A stretch of DNA of 64,000 nt from Devosia oryziradicis (GTDB taxonomy: Bacteria > Pseudomonadota > Alphaproteobacteria > Rhizobiales > Devosiaceae), in assembly GCF_016698645.1 (NCBI RefSeq), contig NZ_CP068047.1:868001-932000 (forward strand), written 5' to 3'. The notes beneath the pieces are model-generated. The model searched no databases and was not told where the DNA came from. It saw nothing but the letters and a program-made list of their open reading frames with translations. The stretch's first letter is position 1. The number at the start of each line of letters is the position of its first letter. Position numbers and translations under genes: made by a program. Positions 17,659-26,200 of this stretch are shown in pieces.

Positions 17659-20115
17659 CTAGACCGGCAGCATCAGTGTGGTTTTGCGTTCGACCGTGGC
17701 GGTGAGCGGCAGGTCGACTGAGGAGAGGCCAACCCGCAGGGTAAAGCGGCCGTCTTCCACCAGCCAATGCTTGGCCTGCACCCGATAGAAAGCGAAGGCG
17801 CGGGCATCGAGGGTCATAGTTATCTGCCGGCTCTCGCCGGCCTTGAGCTGCACCTTGCGGAAGGCCTTGAGCTCCTTGGCCGGGCGTGGATCGGACGCAA
17901 TATCGTCGGATACATAAAGCTGCACCACGGCGGCGCCGTCCCGATCGGACGTATTGGTCACCGACAGGCCCACCATGACGCTGCCTTCGGCTTCGAATTC
18001 GGTATCGTCGACCGTGAGATCGCTGACGGCGAAGCGGGCATAGCCCAGTCCGAAGCCGAACGGAAACAGCGGCGTCATGCCGAGCCGGTCATAGTGGCGA
18101 TAGCCGACAAAGATGCCTTCCTCGTAGCGCACCTTGCCCTCGACACCGGGATAGACTTCGCGGTCCTGCGAATGGGCGGGGTTGTCGGCCCAGCGCACCG
18201 GGAAGGTCTGCGGCAGGCGGCCGGACGGTTCGGCGACGCCGGTCAGGACGTCGGCAATGGCATTGCCCGCCTCCTGGCCCGGATACCACGCCTGGATGAG
18301 CGCCGCGACGGATCCGATCCATGGCATTTCCACCGGGCCACCGGTCTGCAGGACCACAATCGTATTGGGATTGGCATTGGCGATGGCGGCCACCAGTTCG
18401 TTCTGCCGCCCCGGCAGGTCGATGGAGGGCAAGTCGGAGCCCTCGGTGTCCCATTCGCCATTGCGGCCGATGAAGACGATGGCGGTGTCGGCATTGCGCG
18501 CAACACGCACGGCCTCGGCAATGGCGTCGTCGCCCAAAGGCTTGCCGATGCCGGCGGCAAAAGCCGCCAGACCCAGCGTGGCAAAAGCCTTGGTGGCGAA
18601 TTCGATCACCACCTCATGGGCACGACCGGCTTGGAGCTCGACCGTGCCGACCACCTCGTCGCAGCCTTCCTCGAAAAAGGTGCGGCCCTTCTGCCAGTTG
18701 GTCCAGGCATCGGCGATCAGCTTGCCGTCGACAAAGACCTTGGCAAAGCCGGCCGAATAGATGCCGACGCGGTGGGTGCCCGATGTTTCCGGCGTATAGC
18801 TGCCCGTAAGGCGGGCGGAGAAATGCAGCGGATCGACCTTGCCGTCGGCGATGTGGCCGATCCAGAACGCCTGTGCTTCGTCCTGGCTGGCGACGTGCGC
18901 CGGCTCGCCGGCCAGCGTCTCGTTGGCGAAATACTCGACCTTGAACTGTCCGCGCAGCACCGGCTCGAAGCGGTGGTTGGTGCAGCCAGGCGCATAGCGC
19001 AGCCGGTCCTCGCCGAGCGCTGAAACCAGGCCCTGCCAGGGCGAGATGCGGTAATGCGCGTTGAGCTGGGCGCTGCCGCCACCCATGATCTGAGCGATTT
19101 TGGCATTGGGTCCGATGACCGCAATGCTGCCATCACCGTTCAGCGGCAGGGCGCCGTTGTTCTTGAGCAGCACGGCCGCTTCGGCGCCGGCCCGGCGGAT
19201 CAGCGCGCTGTGTTCAGGGCGGTCATGAGCCCTTTCCTGCCACTCGCTGTGATCATCGAGCGAACCGACGCGCTCCATCAACCGCAGCATGTTGATCACC
19301 CGCTCGTGCAGGGTGTCTTGACTGACGGCGCCGGAATTGACGGCATCGATCAGCTTCTGGCCGCGATCGCGCGGGGGCCCGGGCATTTCGAGGTCGAGCC
19401 CGGCGTTGACTGTCTCGGCTGTCGAGTGCGACCCGAACCAGTCGGACATGACGATGCCGTCATAGCCCCATTCCTGGCGCAGCACTGAGGTCAGCAGCCA
19501 ATTATGCTCGGACGTAAAGGTGCCGTTGAGGCGGTTGTAGGAGCTCATGACGCCCCAGGTATCGGCCTTCTTGACCGCCCATTCGAAGGGGATGAGGTAG
19601 ATTTCGCGCAGGGATCGTTCGTCGATCTCGCTCGAAATGGTGGTGCGTTCGATCTCGGATTCATTGCCGACGAAATGCTTGACGGTGGCGCCGATGCCCT
19701 GGCCCTGAAGACCCACGATATAGGCCACGGCCAGCTCGCCGGACAGAATCGGGTCTTCCGAATAGCATTCGAAGTTGCGGCCATTGGTCACCGAGCGGTG
19801 GATGTTGACCGTTGGCGCCAGCAGCATATGCGCGCCCTTGGACTTGACCTCGTCGGCCAGGGCCGCGCCGATTTCCTTGACCAGGTCGACATTCCAGGTG
19901 GCGCCCAGGGCGATGCCGACCGGGAAGCTGGCCGATTTGACGCCTCCGATCAGCGAACCGCCGCCGCGTGCGCCATTGGGACCGTCGGTCACCCGCAGCT
20001 TGCCGATGCCGAGACGGGGGACTGCGGGGACCGACCAGAAATCCTCCCCGGACAGGATCGAGACCTTTTCATCCAGGGTCATCTGATCGGCAAGCTCGGC
20101 GATGCGGTCGGCCAT
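17659..20115 (-). CDS. Beta-glucosidase, glycoside hydrolase family 3 with PA14 domain
   Basis: 818 residues, no signal peptide, so probably cytoplasmic. It hydrolyses terminal beta-linked sugars from short oligosaccharides. The GH3 N-domain has KHFVGNESEIER (K146/H147) and the nucleophile D225 in GIVMSDW. A PA14-like carbohydrate-binding insert lies at about 390-515 (starting FKVEYFAN) within the second GH3 domain, and a fibronectin III-like domain is near 725-800. This order matches bacterial beta-glucosidases of the KmBglI type. No sugar transporter is adjacent. Confidence 0.93.
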   Translation of the reverse strand: MADRIAELADQMTLDEKVSILSGEDFWSVPAVPRLGIGKLRVTDGPNGARGGGSLIGGVKSASFPVGIALGATWNVDLVKEIGAALADEVKSKGAHMLLAPTVNIHRSVTNGRNFECYSEDPILSGELAVAYIVGLQGQGIGATVKHFVGNESEIERTTISSEIDERSLREIYLIPFEWAVKKADTWGVMSSYNRLNGTFTSEHNWLLTSVLRQEWGYDGIVMSDWFGSHSTAETVNAGLDLEMPGPPRDRGQKLIDAVNSGAVSQDTLHERVINMLRLMERVGSLDDHSEWQERAHDRPEHSALIRRAGAEAAVLLKNNGALPLNGDGSIAVIGPNAKIAQIMGGGSAQLNAHYRISPWQGLVSALGEDRLRYAPGCTNHRFEPVLRGQFKVEYFANETLAGEPAHVASQDEAQAFWIGHIADGKVDPLHFSARLTGSYTPETSGTHRVGIYSAGFAKVFVDGKLIADAWTNWQKGRTFFEEGCDEVVGTVELQAGRAHEVVIEFATKAFATLGLAAFAAGIGKPLGDDAIAEAVRVARNADTAIVFIGRNGEWDTEGSDLPSIDLPGRQNELVAAIANANPNTIVVLQTGGPVEMPWIGSVAALIQAWYPGQEAGNAIADVLTGVAEPSGRLPQTFPVRWADNPAHSQDREVYPGVEGKVRYEEGIFVGYRHYDRLGMTPLFPFGFGLGYARFAVSDLTVDDTEFEAEGSVMVGLSVTNTSDRDGAAVVQLYVSDDIASDPRPAKELKAFRKVQLKAGESRQITMTLDARAFAFYRVQAKHWLVEDGRFTLRVGLSSVDLPLTATVERKTTLMLPV

Positions 20116-20260
20116 GGTGGTCTCCTCGGCACGTGGTTGTGTGGGCAGACAAAGACAGCGCCGGCGCCGAAGCTGTCAATTCACTTGGACATCATGATCG
20201 GTCGAAAGGTCAGCGCGGCGGCGGCGTCCCTTACCCGGGCTCATGCGACATCTGCGCCCT

Positions 20261-20295
20261 AGGCACAGAAGAGAACTACATCTATATTTGTGCCT
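20261..20295. promoter_or_regulatory. Candidate HxlR operator overlapping its promoter
   Basis: AGGCACA (20261-20267) and TGTGCCT (20289-20295) form a 7-bp inverted repeat with a 21-base spacer containing TATATT, a plausible -10. It lies 26 bases before the HxlR-family start. The half-sites are 28 bp centre to centre, not far from three helical turns, as for a dimeric winged-helix repressor. Binding is inferred. Confidence 0.5.
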
Positions 20296-20320
20296 GAGTT
20301 ACACACGAGAAGGCATAGCG

Positions 20321-20737
20321 ATGTCACTGCACGACACCTCCAAATCCGCCAATTGCACGGCCATGTCCGATGTGCTGAACCGCATTGGCGACAAGTGGAG
20401 CGTCATGGTCGTGGGCATGTTGGGCCGCAATGGCACGCTGCGCTTCAACGAACTCAAGCGCATGATCAATGGCGTCAGCCAGCGCATGCTGACCCTGACG
20501 CTGCGCAACCTCGAGCGCGATGGCCTGGTCACGCGCACCATCTATCCCGAAGTGCCGCCACGGGTGGAATATGGCCTGACCGAAATGGGCAAGACGCTCG
20601 AAGTGCCGATCAGCAAGCTCTGGGACTGGTCGGCGGAACACCATGGCGCGATCATCGAGGCGCGTGCCGTCTATGATGCGCGCGAAAGCGCGGTTGCGGC
20701 CGAAGAACCGCGCAAGGTCGCCTACGTGCGCAGTTGA
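20321..20737 (+). CDS. HxlR-family transcriptional regulator
   Basis: 138 residues from ATG 20321 with GAGAAGG upstream. It is a single winged helix-turn-helix of the HxlR/MarR type: IGDKWSVMVVGML, LRFNELKRMINGVSQRMLT as recognition helix, and a wing at YPEVPPRVEYGLT. A single cysteine near the N-terminus (SANCTAM) matches the redox- or aldehyde-sensing cysteine of HxlR/YodB proteins. Its target is not evident; the GH3 gene is divergent from it, 205 bases away. Confidence 0.92.
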   Translation: MSLHDTSKSANCTAMSDVLNRIGDKWSVMVVGMLGRNGTLRFNELKRMINGVSQRMLTLTLRNLERDGLVTRTIYPEVPPRVEYGLTEMGKTLEVPISKLWDWSAEHHGAIIEARAVYDARESAVAAEEPRKVAYVRS

Positions 20738-20746
20738 CCGCAACCT

Positions 20747-20778
20747 CGTGTCATCCCGGCCGACGCCGGAATGACACG
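20747..20778. repeat. Short palindrome, CCGGCG type, likely terminator
   Basis: CGTGTCAT plus CCGGC pair with GCCGG plus ATGACACG around a CGAC loop, with one mismatch. It has the TGTCA...TGACA ends and CCGGC core of the larger element at 1076-1174, and lies between the convergent HxlR and MATE genes, where it can terminate both. Confidence 0.7.
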
Positions 20779-20791
20779 GTTTGTGCTGGTC

Positions 20792-22150
20792 CTAGACCAA
20801 AGCCACGATCTGCTTTTTCTTCCAGACGAACTGGTACCAGCTCGCCTGCAGCACCAGCATCATGGTGAAGCTGGTCGCATAGGCAACCCAGATGCCCGTC
20901 AGGCCCAGGCTGGTCTGGCTGAGCACGATGGCGCCCGGCAGCTCGATGCACAGGATGCAGGCCAGCGACAGCAGCATGGGCGCATAGACCGTGCCGCTGG
21001 CGCGCATGATTCCAGAGAACACCACGCTCCAGCCAAAGCAGAGGATGCTCCACAGCACCACATGCAGCAGCGTCTCGGTGAGATCGATCACCGCGGGGTC
21101 GGTGATGAACAGCGCGACCAGATGCTGGCTGAAGAGATAGGCCAGGCCGACCAGGCCTCCTGTTATCACCAGGTTGAGCAGCAGTGCCGTGCGGGTGATG
21201 GCCCCCAGTTGCTCCAACTGCCTGGCGCCGATGGCCTGGGCAGCAAAGATCGAGGCGGCGATGCCGATCGACATGGCAGGAAACTGGACATAGCTCATCA
21301 CCTGGCCGAGCGCGCCATAGGCTGCAGTGGCATCGGAACCGAAGCGATTGACCAGGCCGACCACCACGATGCCGGCAATTGAAGAGATCACCATCTGCAG
21401 GCCCGCCGGCACACCCAGCTTGAGGATCAGGCCAAGCAGCCTGAAGTCCGGCCTGAGCATGGCGCCAAGCAGCACGCTGTCTGGTGCCAGCGGCATCCTG
21501 CGGGCGCGCATGTAGAAGAACAGGAAGCTCAGCACGGTCAGGAAGCCGGCAATAAAGGCCCAGGCCGCCGCGTTGACGCCCAGTTGCGGCAGGCCGAACC
21601 AGCCTAGGATCAGCGCCGGCGTCACCAGCATGGACACCACCATCGACAGGATCAGCGAGAAGAGCGGCGTGATGGTGTCACCTACCCCGCGCAGCACCGA
21701 GGTAACCACGAGGAAGAGGAAGAAGCCGGGCATGCCGATAAGGACGATGCGGGCATAGCCCACCGAGATCGCGCGGATGTTCTCCGGCGCGCCGAGCACG
21801 GTCATGATCTGTTCGGTCCAGATGCCGCCGGCAATGGCGACAAGCACGCCGAGCACCAGCGTCGCCGCCAGCGTGGTGCCGGCCACCTGCTTGACCTTGT
21901 CGACATTGCGGGCGCCCCAGGCCTGCCCGATCAGGATCGTCGAACCGGCCGAAAGGCCGATGATGAAGCTCATCAGAAAAAACATGATGGGAAAGAACGT
22001 GGCCGTGGCCGCCAGGGCCTCAACGCCGATCAGTTGGCCGATATAGATCGAGTTGATGGTGCCCGACAGCGCCTGCAGGATATTGGACGCCATCAACGGC
22101 ACGAGAAAGAAAGCAAACCGCTGCCAAAGCGGCCTGGAATGGGAGTTCAT
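20792..22150 (-). CDS. MATE family efflux transporter
   Basis: 452 residues with twelve hydrophobic segments. MATE proteins export cationic drugs and metabolites using sodium or proton gradients. Two homologous halves can be seen; the first includes GQAWGARN after TM2 and the second AQAIGARQLEQ, the matching loop motif. It probably belongs to the NorM/DinF side of the family, but subfamily is not certain. The gene is monocistronic. Confidence 0.9.
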   Translation of the reverse strand: MNSHSRPLWQRFAFFLVPLMASNILQALSGTINSIYIGQLIGVEALAATATFFPIMFFLMSFIIGLSAGSTILIGQAWGARNVDKVKQVAGTTLAATLVLGVLVAIAGGIWTEQIMTVLGAPENIRAISVGYARIVLIGMPGFFLFLVVTSVLRGVGDTITPLFSLILSMVVSMLVTPALILGWFGLPQLGVNAAAWAFIAGFLTVLSFLFFYMRARRMPLAPDSVLLGAMLRPDFRLLGLILKLGVPAGLQMVISSIAGIVVVGLVNRFGSDATAAYGALGQVMSYVQFPAMSIGIAASIFAAQAIGARQLEQLGAITRTALLLNLVITGGLVGLAYLFSQHLVALFITDPAVIDLTETLLHVVLWSILCFGWSVVFSGIMRASGTVYAPMLLSLACILCIELPGAIVLSQTSLGLTGIWVAYATSFTMMLVLQASWYQFVWKKKQIVALV

Positions 22151-22457
22151 CTGAACGCTCCTGAACCTCGAAAAAACGCAGCGTCACGTCACGGCCCCGA
22201 AGGCAGCGGCAGGCCTAAGAAATGTTCAGGGCCGTTGCGGGGACCTATTCACGCCCCGAAGACGGGGCGCCGGCTGGACGGGCGCTGGAGGCTTGGAAAT
22301 GACACGGCGGGTTGTGTACGCCTGAGGTCAGGGTGCGTCAATGTGGCAGGTCTAGGGTATGCGGCATAACCGGCGCAAATGGCGGCCATCATCACTTGTC
22401 ATCGTGCCAATGACGATTTCTCCGTGCGTCGCCCGTGGCCGCCAGCTACACAACGGC
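22151..22457. other. Intergenic region between divergent MATE and azlC
   Basis: About 307 bases with no gene I can support. It holds a small GCCCCG-AAGA-CGGGGC hairpin near 22253-22268 and presumably both promoters. An in-frame ATG at 22410 could extend AzlC by 16 residues but has no ribosome site. Confidence 0.5.
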
Positions 22458-23183
22458 ATGTCCGTCGCTGCCCCGAGCCACCACTCCTTTGCCGAGCATG
22501 TCTTTGTCGGCGCCCGCACCTTCGTGCCGGTGGCCATTTCCATCGCGGCCTATGGCGTCGTCTGGGGCGTGCTGGCGCGCGGAGCCGGGCTGAGCCTGCT
22601 CGAAGTCGTGCTGATGAGCGGGCTGGTCTTTGCGGGGTCGGCCCAGTTCGTGGCGCTCGATCTCTGGACCGTGACGCCATCGAGCCGGCCCATCGGGCCG
22701 CTGATCGTCGCCGCACTGGTCATCAACCTGCGCTACCTGCTGCTGACCGCCACGCTGCGCCCGCTCTTCGGCCCCGGCCAGCAGCTGCGCGGCGCCCTGA
22801 CCATGTTCATGGTTTCGGACGAAACCTGGGCGCTGACCGTGGGCGAAATGAACAGGGGCAAGCGCGGCACGGTGGGCTTCCTGGTCGGCGCCGGCATCGT
22901 GGCCTATTCGGTCTGGATGGCCAGCACCGTCACCGGCCACGTGCTGGGTTCGGCCATCGACGACCCGACGAAGTACGGGCTCGACTTCGCCTTCACCGCG
23001 ACGTTCCTCGCCCTCCTGCTCGGCATGTGGAAGGGCAGGGCGGACCTCGTGCCCTGGATCGTGGGCGCATTGGCCGCCATTGTCTCTGCGCGCCTGGTGC
23101 CCGGCAGCTGGTATATCCTGATCGGCGGCCTGGTCGGCAGCTTTGCCGGCGCCCTCTTCGACAGACTACGCCATGCTCACTAG
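22458..23183 (+). CDS. azlC: AzlC-family branched-chain amino acid exporter, large subunit
   Basis: 241 residues from ATG 22458, where similarity to the family begins; the ribosome site is weak. With AzlD it exports branched-chain amino acids and analogues. Hydrophobic segments and the family stretches GLVFAGSAQFVALDLW and ALVINLRYLLLTATLRPLF are present. The azlD start lies 11 bases inside its 3' end, so the subunits are co-translated. Confidence 0.9.
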   Translation: MSVAAPSHHSFAEHVFVGARTFVPVAISIAAYGVVWGVLARGAGLSLLEVVLMSGLVFAGSAQFVALDLWTVTPSSRPIGPLIVAALVINLRYLLLTATLRPLFGPGQQLRGALTMFMVSDETWALTVGEMNRGKRGTVGFLVGAGIVAYSVWMASTVTGHVLGSAIDDPTKYGLDFAFTATFLALLLGMWKGRADLVPWIVGALAAIVSARLVPGSWYILIGGLVGSFAGALFDRLRHAH

Positions 23184-23481
23184 CCCGGAAGCCCTCATCG
23201 CCATCATCGGCATGGCGCTGGTCACCTTCGCGGTGAAGGCCGGCGGCCTGCTGCTGGCCAACCGCCTGCCGCGCGATGGTTTTGCCGCTAGCTGGCTCAA
23301 GCATATCCCGGGCGCCGTGCTGGCTGCGCTGGTCGCTCCGGCCCTGGTGACGGGAAGCCCTGCCGAGGTGATCGCCGCCGCGGCCACCACGCTGGTCTAT
23401 TTCGTCACCCGCAATCTCTTCGCCGCCATGGCCGCGGGCGTCATCGTGGTCTACTTCGCCCGGTTGTGGCTTGTCGGCTAA
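23173..23481 (+). CDS. azlD: AzlD-family branched-chain amino acid exporter, small subunit
   Basis: 102 residues, four hydrophobic segments. The family pattern includes KAGGLLLANRLP, IPGAVLAALVAPAL and TRNLFAAMAAGV. It overlaps azlC by 11 bases and ends 28 bases before tRNA-Leu. Confidence 0.9.
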   Translation: MLTSPEALIAIIGMALVTFAVKAGGLLLANRLPRDGFAASWLKHIPGAVLAALVAPALVTGSPAEVIAAAATTLVYFVTRNLFAAMAAGVIVVYFARLWLVG

Positions 23482-23509
23482 CCCGAGCTGGGTTAGAGAC
23501 CATGCCCGT

Positions 23510-23593
23510 GCCCCTCTGGCGGAATGGTAGACGCAGAGGACTCAAAATCCTCCGTCGCAAGACGTGCCGGTTCGAGTCCGGCGGGGGGCACCA
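23510..23593 (+). tRNA. tRNA-Leu (anticodon CAA)
   Basis: 84 nt including an encoded CCA. The acceptor arm pairs GCCCCTC with GGGGGGC (one G-U pair), the anticodon stem GAGGA/TCCTC encloses loop CTCAAAA with anticodon CAA, a long variable arm follows as for class II tRNAs, and the T arm contains GGTTCGAGTCC. Confidence 0.95.
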
Positions 23594-23670
23594 ACTTCAT
23601 CCATTCGCGTCGTCCCCGCAGTCAATCGTTAAGGATTGGCTGACACCTTGCGGTGAACGCGGGACCTGCC

Positions 23671-24015
23671 ATGTACGACGCCATCAAGACGCTGCTGTCC
23701 GAGACGCTCGACATCACCAAGGACGCCCTGCATGTCCATATCGGGCTGGCGATCTTCGTGGGCGTGGCCCTGGTGTTCCGGCGCTCGCTGGCCAGCTGGC
23801 TGCCCTGGCTGGCGCTGTTGGCGTTCGAGCTCGCCAACGAGGCGATGGATATTCTCTACTGGAACGGCAACGGTATCGGCGTCGACCTGGGCGACAGCCC
23901 CAAGGACGTCGTCAACACCATGTTCTGGCCCACGATCATGTTCCTCGCGGCGCGCTGGATGCGGCGCCGGAGCGAGGCGGCGGCGACCGCTTCATCGCCT
24001 GCGGCGGCCGAATAG
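23671..24015 (+). CDS. Hypothetical membrane protein
   Basis: 114 residues with three hydrophobic stretches (about 25-45, 48-65 and 88-102) and a basic, alanine-rich C-terminus. I do not recognise a named family. A conserved-looking central stretch, FELANEAMDILYW, lies between the helices. It stands between tRNA-Leu and the convergent tusA-like gene and has no obvious partner. Confidence 0.6.
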   Translation: MYDAIKTLLSETLDITKDALHVHIGLAIFVGVALVFRRSLASWLPWLALLAFELANEAMDILYWNGNGIGVDLGDSPKDVVNTMFWPTIMFLAARWMRRRSEAAATASSPAAAE

Positions 24016-24019
24016 GGCT

Positions 24020-24247
24020 CTAAGCCCTTGTGATCACGAAGCGCAGGACGCCATTCTGCGTATCGGCGGCGCAGTCATGCCCGTGCTGGCGGCAGTAAAG
24101 CGGAATATCCACCTTCGCCATCGGGTCGGTGGCCAGCACGATCAGCTGCGCGCCGGCGGGCAGGGACACCAGGCGCTTTTCCATCTTGAGCACGGGCAGC
24201 GGGCATTTGAGGCCGCGGGCGTCGATGGTTTCCGGGTCAGTCGTCAA
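24020..24247 (-). CDS. TusA-like sulfurtransferase
   Basis: 75 residues if TTG at 24247 is the start. The signature CPLPVLK with its single active cysteine follows DARGLK near the N-terminus, exactly as in TusA/SirA/YeeD proteins, which relay persulfide sulfur, for example to tRNA thiolation or molybdenum cofactor synthesis. No ATG fits the family length; the TTG overlaps the upstream CAP-domain stop by 11 bases, suggesting coupled translation. The sulfur partner is not in the window. Confidence 0.82.
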   Translation of the reverse strand: MTTDPETIDARGLKCPLPVLKMEKRLVSLPAGAQLIVLATDPMAKVDIPLYCRQHGHDCAADTQNGVLRFVITRA

Positions 24248-24725
24248 GGACCAGGACCCAATGGACGCCATAGGTGGAGGCGGCATTGAACACGGCAGCG
24301 ACGCCGGCCCTGGTGGCGGTCGCCTTGAGGGCCACGGCATCGGACGGGCTGTTGCGCCAGCCCGAGAAGGTTTCGGCAAAGGTAGCGTAGCCGGCGCTGA
24401 GCTTCATCACCGTCAGATCCTGCGGCGCCCGGGGTGGTGTGCCCGTCTGCGCATATTGGGCCGCCAGCGCCTGGGCGGTGCCGTCGAGGGCCGGATCGGG
24501 CGTGAGCGCGGGCAGGCCGTTGGTGGCGCGGTAGGCGTTGATCATCGAAATGGCCTGGGCCCGGTCAAGGTTGGCGCCGGGCTGGTCCATGCGCGCCGAC
24601 AGGCCCGGAGCCAGCGCAATGCCGGCGCCGGTACCCCCGCCCATGCTGCAGGCGGCGATGGCAGCACCGGCAACGATGGCGGCGACGGGCAGGATGGCAA
24701 GCTTGAGGCGGCGCAAGGCGGTCAT
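24237..24725 (-). CDS. CAP-domain lipoprotein
   Basis: 162 residues. A signal peptide with lipobox IAAC gives a lipidated cysteine near residue 26. The rest fits a short bacterial CAP (SCP/PR-1) domain: AISMINAYRATNGLPALTPDPALD at the start and VHWVLVLDD at the end. CAP proteins are secreted and some bind lipids or act at the cell wall, but the bacterial role is unknown. The tusA-like start lies inside its 3' end. Confidence 0.82.
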   Translation of the reverse strand: MTALRRLKLAILPVAAIVAGAAIAACSMGGGTGAGIALAPGLSARMDQPGANLDRAQAISMINAYRATNGLPALTPDPALDGTAQALAAQYAQTGTPPRAPQDLTVMKLSAGYATFAETFSGWRNSPSDAVALKATATRAGVAAVFNAASTYGVHWVLVLDD

Positions 24726-24893
24726 GGAAAATCCCGGGCTGAAATGATCGACGGCCCGCTTAGGCGGGCAGCAAGGCCAAATGATGGTTTTAGCCGTCAT
24801 AGCCGCAGAGCCCTGCCATCCGCTTAACGCCAGCCGATTTGGCCTTGCGCACTTGTATGGCAGCCGACTACAACACCTGCCAGTTAATTTGCA

Positions 24894-24911
24894 TCCCGAT
24901 TTAAATCGGGA
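24894..24911. promoter_or_regulatory. Perfect 18-bp palindrome, candidate ROK operator
   Basis: TCCCGATTTAAATCGGGA is an exact inverted repeat ending 22 bases before the ROK regulator start. Its AT-rich core in a GC-rich genome and its position make it the likely autoregulatory site, and possibly control point for the following thuA-like gene. Confidence 0.65.
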
Positions 24912-24933
24912 GCCCGCAGCGAGCCGCGCCTTC

Positions 24934-26145
24934 ATGAAGACCGCCGATCCCGAATTGATGCGGGCCATCAACCGCTTCCATGTGCTCGACACGATCCGCC
25001 GGCATGGCGCCATTGCCCGTGTCGAGATCGGCGAGCGCACGGACCTGTCGGCGACCACGGTCTCGGCCATCACCGCCTCTCTGCTCGATGACGGGCTGAT
25101 CACCGTGCGGCACGAGGGCGATATCCGCAGCCAGACCCTGCGCGGCCGGCCGCGCGTCATGCTGGCGCTCAACCCGGACGCAGCCTGGGTCGTGGGGGCG
25201 AAGCTCGCCGCCAACCGCATTGTCTTCGTCGCCACCAATTTCCAGGGCGACGTGCTGGCGAGCCTGGTCCTGCCGGTGCGCGTCGACCGCATCCCCACCC
25301 CTGTCATTGCCGACCTGGTCGAAGACGGCGTGCGGCGCTGCGTGCGCGATGCGGGCCTCGGGCTCAACCAGATCAAGACCATTGCGCTCAGCCTCCCCGG
25401 TATCATCGAGCATGGCACCGGCAAGGTGCTGGCCTCGAGCGTGCTCAGCGATCTCGACGTATCGCTGCATCAGGCCATCGCGGCCCGGCTGGGCATCGAC
25501 ACCATCATCGAGAGCGATGCCAATGCCATCACCATGGCGCAGCACTGGTTCGGCCAGGCGCGCGACCGCGACGATTTCGTGCTGGTCGCCATCGAGGACA
25601 CGCTCGGACTGGGCGTCATGCATGGCGGGCAGCTGTTCCGCGGCGCGCATGGGCTCAGCCTGACGCTGGGCGACATGGTCATGGGCGCGGGCGGCGACAA
25701 CGCCGTGCGGCTGGCGGATCTCGCCAGCGAGGGCGCGATCCTGGCCCTTGGCCAGCCCGACCAGCGCATGAGCGAAGCGGTGCGCCTGGGGCAGGGCATG
25801 GCACAGGTCGAAGGCCTCTTGGCGGCGGGTGACCCCGGATTGCGCGATGCGGCGGCGCGGGCCGGGGCGGCCCTGGGCATCGCCATCGCCAACCTGGTGG
25901 CCCTGTTCGCCCCGCCACGGGTGATCCTGGTGGGCACCACGCTGGCGCTGGGCCAGCATCTGCTGGAGCCGTTGCGGGTCGCCTTTGCCAACGCCATTCC
26001 GGCGTCGCTGACCGACCTGGCCGAAATCGTCATCGACGATGCCGGCGACGAATTCTGGGCGCGCGGTGCCGCCGCGGTGGCTCTGGGCGAGCTCTACGGT
26101 TCGCCCTGGGGTACGACCGGACCGGCCCGCCACGCCCTGCAATAG
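24934..26145 (+). CDS. ROK-family transcriptional regulator
   Basis: 403 residues from ATG 24934. A winged helix-turn-helix at about 15-65 (RRHGAIARVEIGERTDLSATTVS) precedes a ROK sugar-kinase-like domain. The second half is divergent: I do not see the usual ROK zinc cysteine cluster, so sugar binding may differ from NagC/Mlc. The likely target is the thuA-like gene 55 bases downstream. An 18-bp palindrome precedes it. Confidence 0.9.
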   Translation: MKTADPELMRAINRFHVLDTIRRHGAIARVEIGERTDLSATTVSAITASLLDDGLITVRHEGDIRSQTLRGRPRVMLALNPDAAWVVGAKLAANRIVFVATNFQGDVLASLVLPVRVDRIPTPVIADLVEDGVRRCVRDAGLGLNQIKTIALSLPGIIEHGTGKVLASSVLSDLDVSLHQAIAARLGIDTIIESDANAITMAQHWFGQARDRDDFVLVAIEDTLGLGVMHGGQLFRGAHGLSLTLGDMVMGAGGDNAVRLADLASEGAILALGQPDQRMSEAVRLGQGMAQVEGLLAAGDPGLRDAAARAGAALGIAIANLVALFAPPRVILVGTTLALGQHLLEPLRVAFANAIPASLTDLAEIVIDDAGDEFWARGAAAVALGELYGSPWGTTGPARHALQ

Positions 26146-26200
26146 TTCATGCCGGCCGCCCTCATGGCGCCGGCCCATTTTATCGCGTGAGGAGAAGAGA

